NCBI RefSeq assembly: GCF_039545035.1
Contig: NZ_BAABRO010000005.1
Span: forward strand, 248,001-312,000
DNA length: 64,000 bases
Reading direction: 5' to 3'
DNA from: Novipirellula caenicola
Lineage (GTDB): Bacteria; Planctomycetota; Planctomycetia; Pirellulales; Pirellulaceae
Part shown: one piece after another, positions 18,671 to 28,000 of the stretch
How the letters are laid out: every line of letters starts with the position of its first letter
How positions within the stretch are numbered: the stretch's first letter is position 1
Position numbers and translations under genes: made by a program
Notes under the pieces: generated by a model
The model's input: the letters and a program-made list of their open reading frames with translations, nothing else
What the model was told of the DNA's origin: nothing
The model's database searches: none

Positions 18671-21600
18671 ATGATTTTCATTAGCCGTTCTGTTCCCCTT
18701 CCGGCAATTCTCTTGAATACCAGCTTGATAAATCCATTGCTGCTGGTCTTAGTCGTGATGGGATTGATGGTGTCGTCGTCAAACGCCGACGACGGAACAG
18801 GCGACGCCCGGTCACAATTTGTACCGGTAGACACGTCTCGCTTGATGACGTCGCCCTATCCTTACACGCTTGAAAACGCGTTTCCAAACCTGGACTTTGG
18901 CGATAAGGGGCCGCTGCAACTGCTAACCGCGCCTCATGATCAGGAACATGTTTACGTGCTCTGCCGTGATGGAGAACTTCATCAGTTTGTCAATGATGCA
19001 TCGGTGAGCGAAAGCAATATCCTATTTGATATTTCTCACAAGACGGCTCGTGATGGGGAAGAACAAGGACTACTGGGTTTCGCGTTTCATCCCCAGTATC
19101 CAGAGAAGGGTGAAGTCTTTGCCTCCTATGCCGCCCGAGCAGAATACGGGACTGCGGCCGCTTACTTTGATTTAGCGGTCGTTGGCGTGTTCATTTGTGG
19201 GTTGATTGTGGGCAGTGTCATTCCCATTCCTCGCCGGCTAGCGCACGCAATCCTTTTAATTTGTACTGCTCCGATCGCCGGTTTCCTGGTATTTCTTGTC
19301 GTTCCAACCGAAGGCTTGACCGCCGCGCAGAAGAAATGGATTGCCGTTGGCGTCTTCGTGGCTTGTTACACGGTGATTGTATTTGCGTATCGCCTTTTGA
19401 TGTCACGTAATGAACGTATCGCTCTACACATGGCAGGATGGTGTAGCGGCGTGATGGGTGCTGCGGCAGTCACCGTAGTCCTAACGCTTGTGACGGCGAA
19501 GTTTGTCGATCGGTCAAGCGAATCAATCTTAACGTCGCATAGCGTTTTGTTTCAGTCGGAGGTTGCCAACCGCTTGGCGCGGCAAACACGAGAACCGCTG
19601 AAACACTACTTGCGGACGTTGCTGCTACCTCCCAAAGGCAAGTTAGTCATTTCGCGGTTCCGGATGCACCCCGACGATCCTCAACAAGTCGATTTGGCAT
19701 CGGAACAGCGATTGTTTTCGCTGACGTATCCAAGTCTATCTCATTACGGAGGATCGATCGAATTTGGGCCCGATGGCCTGCTGTATCTTGGCACCGGAGA
19801 CGGCATGAATCAGGATTCGTCTCAGGACCTTGGCACACTTCATGGCTCGATTCTTCGAATCGACGTCGACAAGCAAGATCCTGGTTTGAATTATGCGATT
19901 CCCGAGGACAACCCGTTTGCCGACGTGGCCACACGCGGATTCAAGCGACCAGAAATTTGGGCCTATGGCCTTCGCAATGTCTGGCGTTTGTCGTTTGATC
20001 CAAAAACCAATCGGATGTGGGCGGGCGATGTGGGGCTAAATCGCTTCGAAGAAGTGAATCTGATTCATGGCGGAGCTAATTATGGATGGCCGCATCGCGA
20101 AGGACGGTTTCCTTACAATGTCGGACACTCGTGGGACATGCCGACACCTTCCCATGCGGAATCGCAAACCCCTTCACAATTTGTCGACCCCATCATTACC
20201 TACGATCACCGCTACGGACGTGCGATCGTGGGTGGCCGCGTCTATCGAGGTGAGCAATTTCCCGAATTGCAAGGCGCTTACCTTTATGGAGACTACGCCA
20301 GCGGGATGATTTGGGCCTCGTATTACGATGGCAATCAAGTCACTCGAACTGTAAAACTGGCAAGTCCCAAGGTGCCGCTTGCCGGGTTCGGCCAAGACGC
20401 GGACGGAGAGATGTACGTCTGCGCCCTCGACGGAAACGTGTATCGATTTCGCAAGGTCAACGTCCCCAACGACAAACCGCAGCAGCCCTTTCCGGAACAC
20501 CTCTCGGACACCGGCCTCTTTTCGTCACTCACAAACCTGACTCCGGTTCCAGGCATGATTCCCTACGAGGTGAATATGCCGATGTGGGCCGACGGAGCAC
20601 ACCAGCAACGTTTTATTGCCTTGCCTGCGGCAGGTCAGGTCGGTTTCTCGGTGAACGAACCCTGGACCTTCCCCACCGGCACCGTGTTTGTCAACCATCT
20701 CTCGATCCCTGTTACGAACAAGGATCAACCGATTCGTCGACTTGAAACACGATTGTGGGTTCATGGACACAACGGCTGGGACGGCTTTACCTATGTTTGG
20801 AACGAAGATCAAAGTGAGGCATCGTTACTAGAGCTACCCAAACCTCGGCCACTCGAAGTTCCCACTGAACAAGGCACGGCCCAGAGGCATTGGCACTTTT
20901 TAACCAATGAACAATGCAACGTTTGCCATTCCAAGGCCAATGGCTTTGTGCTTGGTCTCAATACATTGCAGATGAACCGAATCGCTCCGGACGAGGATTT
21001 GAATCAGATCGAGCGGCTTGAACGCTTGGGCATTTTCCAAGATCCACTTCCAATGCCTCCGGCGACCTTGCCTTCGTTTGCGGATTGGCATGCACGCGCA
21101 GGCAGTATCAAGGAGATGGCTCGGGCATATTTGGCAGTGAACTGCGCGGTTTGCCATGTGCGTGATCGACTTGGAATCACCCAAATTGATCTTCGCTACA
21201 CCACCGCGTTGTCACAGATGAAGTTGGTGGGGATACGCCCACGACGCCCCAAGTCCGAGCGTTCGGCCGCACGAGAATCGCTGGTTGAACCCGGACATCC
21301 CGAGGACTCGGAATTGCTTCGACGTCTTGTCGCGGAAGACGAGGACCGAATGCCTCCACTGGGTCGAACGATTCTCGATCCCGATGCTGCGGAGGTGATT
21401 TCTGCTTGGATTCGAGGGATGCGTGATGATGCCGGACACTTCGATCCCGAGGTGATGATCGCGATGAAGCCTGAGGTGACTCGAAGCCACGCCATTACCG
21501 AAAAGTACGACGCCGAGTACGTTCGTAAACTTGCTGAAGAGGTGCGAACCGTTGGCGATCCCAACGCAGGACGCCGTGTTTTCATGTCCGATACCGCCAA

Positions 21601-22045
21601 TTGTAAATCTTGTCACCACGTGGGATTAGAGGAACATGCAGACTCTTTCACCAAAGGTCCCAATTTGGCGGATGTCAGTGTCGACAACTCATTGGAATCG
21701 ATTATCGAGTCCGTGCTTTGGCCTCAACGGACGGTGAAGAAGGGATTCGAGTTAACCGCCCTTTTGATGGACGATGGTCGTGTCATCTCTGGCTATGTCG
21801 CGGCCCAAACCGACAACACCATGACGATTCGCGACATTTTGACGGGCAAACCAACGAAGGTTGATAAAGCATCCGTCGAAGAGTTTGGTACCACAGGCTC
21901 AGCGATGCCATTTGGGGTTGTCAACCATTTGACTCGCAGCCAATTACGCGATTTGATCGCCTACCTTGACTCGCTGAACACACCACTGGGCGATTCTCAG
22001 TCGCGGCATTCAGTGTCGTCAAAATCTTCAAGCTTGGAAAATTAG
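18671..22045 (+). CDS. PQQ-dependent sugar dehydrogenase / cytochrome c fusion with membrane insert
   Basis: A 1124-aa protein from ATG 18671 (a GTG 6 bp upstream is possible). The N terminus has a signal or anchor helix (PLLLVLVVMGLMVSSSNA). The soluble glucose/sorbosone dehydrogenase beta-propeller follows: EEQGLLGFAFHPQYPEKGEVF, then GGSIEFGPDGLLYLGTGDG and YGLRNVWRLSFDP. Between residues about 158 and 322 the propeller is interrupted by four predicted transmembrane helices (about 167-187, 190-211, 222-243, 252-276). After the propeller come three haem c motifs: CNVCH (749), CAVCH (825) and CKSCH (978). It probably oxidises a sugar or alcohol in the periplasm and passes electrons to its own cytochromes. 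The substrate is unknown. Confidence 0.85.
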   Translation: MIFISRSVPLPAILLNTSLINPLLLVLVVMGLMVSSSNADDGTGDARSQFVPVDTSRLMTSPYPYTLENAFPNLDFGDKGPLQLLTAPHDQEHVYVLCRDGELHQFVNDASVSESNILFDISHKTARDGEEQGLLGFAFHPQYPEKGEVFASYAARAEYGTAAAYFDLAVVGVFICGLIVGSVIPIPRRLAHAILLICTAPIAGFLVFLVVPTEGLTAAQKKWIAVGVFVACYTVIVFAYRLLMSRNERIALHMAGWCSGVMGAAAVTVVLTLVTAKFVDRSSESILTSHSVLFQSEVANRLARQTREPLKHYLRTLLLPPKGKLVISRFRMHPDDPQQVDLASEQRLFSLTYPSLSHYGGSIEFGPDGLLYLGTGDGMNQDSSQDLGTLHGSILRIDVDKQDPGLNYAIPEDNPFADVATRGFKRPEIWAYGLRNVWRLSFDPKTNRMWAGDVGLNRFEEVNLIHGGANYGWPHREGRFPYNVGHSWDMPTPSHAESQTPSQFVDPIITYDHRYGRAIVGGRVYRGEQFPELQGAYLYGDYASGMIWASYYDGNQVTRTVKLASPKVPLAGFGQDADGEMYVCALDGNVYRFRKVNVPNDKPQQPFPEHLSDTGLFSSLTNLTPVPGMIPYEVNMPMWADGAHQQRFIALPAAGQVGFSVNEPWTFPTGTVFVNHLSIPVTNKDQPIRRLETRLWVHGHNGWDGFTYVWNEDQSEASLLELPKPRPLEVPTEQGTAQRHWHFLTNEQCNVCHSKANGFVLGLNTLQMNRIAPDEDLNQIERLERLGIFQDPLPMPPATLPSFADWHARAGSIKEMARAYLAVNCAVCHVRDRLGITQIDLRYTTALSQMKLVGIRPRRPKSERSAARESLVEPGHPEDSELLRRLVAEDEDRMPPLGRTILDPDAAEVISAWIRGMRDDAGHFDPEVMIAMKPEVTRSHAITEKYDAEYVRKLAEEVRTVGDPNAGRRVFMSDTANCKSCHHVGLEEHADSFTKGPNLADVSVDNSLESIIESVLWPQRTVKKGFELTALLMDDGRVISGYVAAQTDNTMTIRDILTGKPTKVDKASVEEFGTTGSAMPFGVVNHLTRSQLRDLIAYLDSLNTPLGDSQSRHSVSSKSSSLEN

Positions 22046-22124
22046 CGAGTGTTAGACATTCGGCATTGCTTTCCTAGGCGTTCAACGACGAATCATTTCA
22101 TGCGTGTGTTCGCATCGGCCGTCC

Positions 22125-23552
22125 ATGCTGTTTAATTCCCTAGCGTTTGCAGTCTTTCTGCCGTTCACCTTTGTGTGTTACTGGTGGCTACAGCGGTATT
22201 CACTACGAATTCAAAACACACTACTGCTGCTGGCTAGCTATTTTTTCTACGGTTGCTGGGATTGGCGTTTTCTGGGCTTGATCGCCATCAGCTCTGCAAT
22301 TGACTTCGGCGTGGGGATCCAACTCGATTCCGCGACGCACCCACGCTATCGCAAGCTGCTATTGACGATCAGCATCATTGCCAACCTCGGCATTCTTGGC
22401 TTTTTCAAATACTACGGATTTTTCGTCGAATCGTTTATCACGGCATCGGAACGTCTTGGTTTTCAAGCTCACTTGCACACGCTGCAAATCATCCTGCCGG
22501 TGGGAATCTCGTTTTATACGTTTCAATCACTCAGTTACACCATCGATGTCTATCGTCGTCATGTGCAGCCAACGCGAGATTGGATTGCCTTCTTTGCCTA
22601 CGTCAGTTTTTTTCCCCAACTCGTCGCGGGCCCAATTGAACGGGCGGCTCATTTGTTGCCGCAGTTTTTGTGTAAACGATCACTGGACACTTCACTTGCC
22701 AAAGATGGCCTGCGTCAAATCTTGTGGGGGTTATTCAAGAAGGTTGTCATCGCAGACAACCTCGCACCATTGGTCGATGAGAGCTTTGTCAACTATTCCG
22801 AACACAACGGCGTCACGCTGCTATTGGGCGTGCTGTACTTTGCTATTCAGATCTATTGTGACTTCAGCGGCTATTCCGATATAGCGATTGGGACTGCGCG
22901 GTTGTTCGGTTTCGATTTGATGCGAAACTTCGCCTACCCATACTTTTCCCGAGACATTGGCGAATTTTGGCGGCGTTGGCATATTTCCTTGTCAACCTGG
23001 TTTCGTGATTACGTGTACATCCCACTGGGTGGTAGCCGTACCTTATCGAAAGCCCACCATTTGGCGAACCTAATCATTACGTTTACGGTTTCCGGTTTCT
23101 GGCATGGCGCCAATTGGACGTTCGTGGTTTGGGGATTTTTGCATGGTCTTTACTACCTGCCGCTGGTAATGACCGGCAACCATAAACGTCACACGGGCAT
23201 CGTTGCCGCGGGGCGTTGGTTGCCCACGGCAAGCGAAGTCGTGCAGATGGGGTCAACGTTCGCCTTGGTGCTATTGGCCTGGGTTTTCTTTCGTGCCGAC
23301 TCGATTTCGCATGCCTTGGCATATATCTCACACATGATGACGTCACCCTGGCAAACGCCAAGTTTATTGAAGGGTTTGCCATTTATCGCTTTGTTGATGG
23401 CGATTGAATGGGTCCAACGCGACAAGCCTCACGCGTTAGAGATCCATCAGATGCCGGTGTGGATTCGGTGGCCAGCCTATTACAGCTTGATTGCCGTCAT
23501 GTTTTTGTACGGCAACACCGGCCATGTCCCCTTCATCTATTTCCAGTTCTAG
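22125..23552 (+). CDS. MBOAT-family O-acyltransferase, AlgI-like
   Basis: The start is the ATG at 22125 (MLFNSLAFAVFLPFTF), the common MBOAT opening; the GTG 21 bp earlier is less likely. It is 475 aa and polytopic. Typical AlgI segments are present: LLLLASYFFYGCWDWRF, LPVGISFYTFQSLSYTIDVYR, GPIERAAHLLPQF and YCDFSGYSDIAIG. The catalytic His is in SGFWHGANWTFVVWG (His about 327). It should move an acetyl or other acyl group across the inner membrane for O-acylation of an exported polysaccharide. The next gene begins directly after its stop and is the probable partner. Confidence 0.93.
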   Translation: MLFNSLAFAVFLPFTFVCYWWLQRYSLRIQNTLLLLASYFFYGCWDWRFLGLIAISSAIDFGVGIQLDSATHPRYRKLLLTISIIANLGILGFFKYYGFFVESFITASERLGFQAHLHTLQIILPVGISFYTFQSLSYTIDVYRRHVQPTRDWIAFFAYVSFFPQLVAGPIERAAHLLPQFLCKRSLDTSLAKDGLRQILWGLFKKVVIADNLAPLVDESFVNYSEHNGVTLLLGVLYFAIQIYCDFSGYSDIAIGTARLFGFDLMRNFAYPYFSRDIGEFWRRWHISLSTWFRDYVYIPLGGSRTLSKAHHLANLIITFTVSGFWHGANWTFVVWGFLHGLYYLPLVMTGNHKRHTGIVAAGRWLPTASEVVQMGSTFALVLLAWVFFRADSISHALAYISHMMTSPWQTPSLLKGLPFIALLMAIEWVQRDKPHALEIHQMPVWIRWPAYYSLIAVMFLYGNTGHVPFIYFQF

Positions 23553-24824
23553 ATGCAACCTCAAACTTCTACGGATCAACAAACGGATCAGCACACCGCT
23601 TGGAAGTTATGTCGCCGGTTGATGTGGTTCCTGAGTCCCATCGTAATTCTGGTTCTTGTCCCGGAGTTGGCACTGTGGAAGACGGGTGAAACATGGCCGG
23701 CCAATCACGCGGCGTACAAACAGCAAACCACTACGGAAGAAACCCTCTATAGCCGCGAATTTCTATCGCAGCAGTTTGGTGTCTATAAATTCGCCACCAT
23801 TCAATTACGAAACCCCAAAATCATCGCTCTCGGCAGTTCGCGTGTTATGCAATTCCGCGACTTCATGTTCTCACCGCTCGAAGACTCATTCTACAACGCT
23901 GGCGGGATGATCCAAAGCGTGACAGAGCTTAATGAGTACGTTGATCTTCTTGAGAACCAACAACTACCCCGACCGGAAATTGCGATCATCGGCATCGATC
24001 CATGGTGGATCAAAAGCGAGTATGAGCGGGACAAATCATGGCTTTCCCAGCAGGACGAGACATACCATTTCGCAGCTCATGTCAACGCATTGCGAACGCT
24101 TGTACGTCGCAACCGGATTCCCGAACTGACAACCGCCATCATCCACAGCAACCGCAGTCCCTATTTTGGCTATCGGGCGATTGGTACCGCCCCAATAAAA
24201 TATGGCAGTGGTTTTCGAAAAGATGGTTCTTGGCAATACTCACCCAAAATCCTGCTAGAGATTGTCGAAACCCATCAGTTTATCGATCGAGAAGACCCTC
24301 CGATCATCGAGCGGATTCGCTTTCATCTTGGCAATTTTTCTGTCCCCGCGACCGTGGATCCAGCAAAAACTTCGCGGCTATTTAGCTTGCTAGAACGTTT
24401 GCAAACGCTTGGCATTGAAGTGATAGTGCTACTGCCACCCTATTCCTCGGACTGCATGCACGCTCTGTCTACCGATGCCAAATTGAAGCCATGGTGGGAT
24501 TTCTATCAGACTCGCTTTGTCGAATCGCTTCGTTCCCATGGCATGCACGTGAATCCTGCTGTGGCGCCGCAGGACTTTGGGCTCGATGACACCTCCATGA
24601 TCGATGGATATCATCCCGGCGAAGTATTCATGGGCCACATTGCCTTGGAACTACTTCGGACGGCGCCACCGGAAAGTTTGCTAAAGCAGGTCAGCGCTCA
24701 GGCACTCCAAGCGAAAATTGACTCGGCCTTTTCTCCTCTTGGTTTTGCATCGCCCGAAAAGGCCATCAGCGCGAGTCGCGATGCAAAGGCGATTGCATTG
24801 ACGAGTGACGCTGCCGGACCGTGA
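23553..24824 (+). CDS. Membrane-anchored SGNH-like protein, probable partner of the MBOAT acyltransferase
   Basis: A 423-aa protein starting on the base after the MBOAT stop. There is one N-terminal transmembrane helix (about residues 22-42), and the rest should be periplasmic. ALGSSRVMQF (GSSR at 94-97) resembles SGNH block I with the nucleophile Ser, and DGYH (351-354) is the block V Asp/His pair. In alginate, peptidoglycan and cellulose acetylation systems an SGNH protein (AlgJ/AlgX, PatB type) takes the acyl group from the MBOAT channel and places it on the polymer. That role is inferred from gene order and these motifs; overall similarity to known families is weak. Confidence 0.7.
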   Translation: MQPQTSTDQQTDQHTAWKLCRRLMWFLSPIVILVLVPELALWKTGETWPANHAAYKQQTTTEETLYSREFLSQQFGVYKFATIQLRNPKIIALGSSRVMQFRDFMFSPLEDSFYNAGGMIQSVTELNEYVDLLENQQLPRPEIAIIGIDPWWIKSEYERDKSWLSQQDETYHFAAHVNALRTLVRRNRIPELTTAIIHSNRSPYFGYRAIGTAPIKYGSGFRKDGSWQYSPKILLEIVETHQFIDREDPPIIERIRFHLGNFSVPATVDPAKTSRLFSLLERLQTLGIEVIVLLPPYSSDCMHALSTDAKLKPWWDFYQTRFVESLRSHGMHVNPAVAPQDFGLDDTSMIDGYHPGEVFMGHIALELLRTAPPESLLKQVSAQALQAKIDSAFSPLGFASPEKAISASRDAKAIALTSDAAGP

Positions 24825-24867
24825 CGTAGCGGTATCGCCTCGTTTTTTCTTTTCCCGTGAATCGCTG

Positions 24868-24888
24868 AATTTTGACTCCGTCAAAATT
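24868..24888. promoter_or_regulatory. Perfect inverted repeat upstream of giant surface protein gene
   Basis: AATTTTGAC and GTCAAAATT form 9-bp perfect arms around a 3-base loop (TCC). The repeat lies in the 195-bp gap between the SGNH gene and the first giant gene. It could be a weak terminator or an operator. A second, shorter inverted repeat (ACGCGG/CCGCGT) lies at 24953-24972, near the giant gene start. No convincing -35/-10 pair was seen. Confidence 0.4.
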
Positions 24889-25019
24889 GGTGTCTAAGGG
24901 ACAAAAACGTTAGGATAGAAGCGTCGACGGGACGGGGGGCACGTCATCACCAACGCGGAACATTTCCCGCGTCATGACCATGATCCTCACGTGGCTTTTT
25001 AGCCGTAGGGAGCCCAGGC

Positions 25020-28000
25020 ATGTTATTCAATCGAAGGGCAAGTCAGTCTGCGAGCGTCCGAGCGGGCAGCCGACTGAAACGGCAGAAGGTTCTCGAGCAT
25101 CTTGAACCTCGACTGTTGCTTGCATCGGGAAATCGGCCTCCCATTCTCTCACGTCCCATCTCCGATCTCACGCTCGCATCGGAGGTTCCATTTGTCTTTG
25201 ATCTTCAGCCCGTCGGCTCAGTCGTGTTTGGCTTTGATGTGGGCGGAAAGAACATCGCTGCCACCGATAACTATTTCAGCAGTGGGGTGCAGTTCTTCCA
25301 ATCGTGGCAAGACGTCACATTCACTGGCAACACGGTCTTTAACGAGAGCCCGTACCGGGTCGCTCAGATCAGCGATTCTCCCAGCAACGGCGCGGTCCCC
25401 GGATACACGTGGGACTACAACGCTTACATCACGAATGCCGAGCGTCCCTTCATCATCACAGGCGGATCGGCAACGACGGATCAATGGCTTACCCGAACCG
25501 GATTCGACACCCACAGTACGTTCTCTGATGCGCCCCGCGGCACATTCGCATCGGTATTACCCAACGAATACGAACCCGGCCGTGGTCACGCAGTGGTCTA
25601 CAATTGGGACCAACTCGAATTTGTCGATCTCGATCTCTCGTCGGTGGTTCCGCTTGGCGTCGCTTACGAAATCTATAACGTCCTTGATCTAAAAGGCGCC
25701 CCCGTGGCTACTGGCGTTTACACCGGTGGCACAATTTCACTTTCCATGACGGATGTGACCTCGCCAATCCCACTTGGACACACAGCGGTCGCTCCATTGG
25801 TCGTGCAAAAGGAATTCGGCAGTTTCGTAATCGTTGCGGATGTCCCCGCGATCCCCGCAACCGGGAACGAGTTTTTTGTTTCGACCGGCGGAACGCCGCA
25901 GGGTGACGGTAGCCTCAATGATCCATGGGACCTCAGCACCGCAATGAGTCATCCCGAGGCCGTGCAACCAGGAGATACGATTTGGATATTAGGTGGAACC
26001 TATGTGGGCGATTTCACCAGTATTTTGTCGGGTACACCGACGCATCCTATCCACGTTCGTGAGTGGCCCCGCGACGAGGTGATTATCGATTTGAATAATG
26101 GTTCACCCTCTCGAAGCGAAGTGATCACGATCGAAGGCCAACACACGATTTACCAAGGTTTTGAGGTTTTCTCGAGTGACTTGTCGTCACGTACCACCTC
26201 GATTCCAGGATCATGGCCGGAAGACATCAATCGTGGCAACATCAACGTGTTTGGTGACCACGTCAAATTGGTCAACTGGGAAATCCATGATCTCAATAAA
26301 GGAGTCGGTTTTTGGGGGCGGGCGGATGGCGGCGAAATCTATGGATCGCTGATTTACAATAACGGATGGTCGGGGCCCGATCGCGAACATGGCCATGGTA
26401 TCTATTCACAGAATGAAGACTTCGACCGCCGTTTTGCTAACAACATTTTGTTTAATCAGTTTCGGCATGGCATTAAAATCTATGGTTCCAATGCTGCAAG
26501 TTTGAAAAACTATCAGTTGGAAGGAAACATCTCCTTCAATAACGGAGCAGCGGGAACCGAGGGATTCACTGGCGCTTGGCAGTATTTTGTCGGAGGTGGA
26601 TCGCTCGCCGAAAACATTATTGTCGATAACAACTATGCATATGTCAGCCGCCGTCCGATTCAAGAGCTCGACGCCGGAGACGAGGTTGTCTATACGGCGC
26701 AGCAGTCCAATGGAGAACCTTTACCTAACTGGCTTAAGTTCTATGGTGATGAAGGTTTCTTCGAGGGGACGCCATCGGCCGCCGACATAGGCACGATCGA
26801 GATCGAATTGACAGCGACCGACCTACAAGGCGCGACGGTCACCGACCAATTCAAACTGACCGTCGCTCCGCCAAACCTCGTCCCCACCGTGGTCGCCCCG
26901 ATCGAAGACTTGACGCTGCTTCGTAATGACCCGATTCACCTGGATACCTCTGCTGTTTTTGACGATCCCGATGGAGACACGCTCACGTACACGCTGTCCC
27001 CACAAGCGGGAGGTGTCATTCCGAACTGGATACAAATCGATCCCGCCACGGGTGTCATTACCGGCACGGCCGTCGACGTTGGAACGACGATATTGGAAGT
27101 CACGGCGTTTGACGATTCGGGTGATTTTGTTTCTGCATCCTTCGCGTTAAAAGTCAGCGATGAATTGCTGGTCAACCTGTTCCCGCTCAATCCGGTCGAA
27201 GCGAAACTCGATGGTAGTTGGTGGTCATCGATTCTCGCATCGGACGGGAATGTTTACTTCGGTTCTTCGACGCATGCTCACGACACCGCGGCTCGCATCT
27301 TTCAGTATGATCGGGTCACCGAAACCGTGACTCCCGTGGGACCTGACCTCAGCACGATTGTCGGTGAAGACCCCACCGTCGAAGTGCCACAAGGAAAGCT
27401 GCATGGACCCTTTGTCGAATCCGACGGATGGCTTTATTCATCGATGCATCTGGCAAACTATTGGCCCGAAGCGATCGATGCTTACACCGGCGCCCACGTG
27501 TTCGGATACCGGCTGGGAAGTCACGAGGAAGCCAGCGGTCCCGAGTTCGTTGATTTCGGTATCCCTCAATCACGATTCACCACCTACGCTTCGGTCGCGG
27601 TGGACCCGAGCGGTCAATACGTCTGGTCCTTCGGAACGCCTTGGGCGGCCGAGGACGTGTCAAACCAGACGGCTCATCTGTACCGTACCCAAATTGCGAC
27701 GCGTAGCATCGACGATTTTGGCGAAGTCACAGCGGGGATACCCGGCACGCGAGCTAGCTTTGGAATTCACGTGGACAACCGAGGTGATGCTTGGTTAGCT
27801 CCTCAATTTGGCGGCGACAAACTCTATGTCGCGCGAGCGGCAACGCAGACAATTGAATCGTTCGATCACGCTTTACCCGCCATGAACGATTCCATGAACC
27901 CGGGACAGCGTTCCGCATACCAAGACGGCACTTGGATCCAGTGGGGCACATCGATCGATGGCGAGCGGTTCCTGTTTACGATGGCGGACGACCAAGCCCC

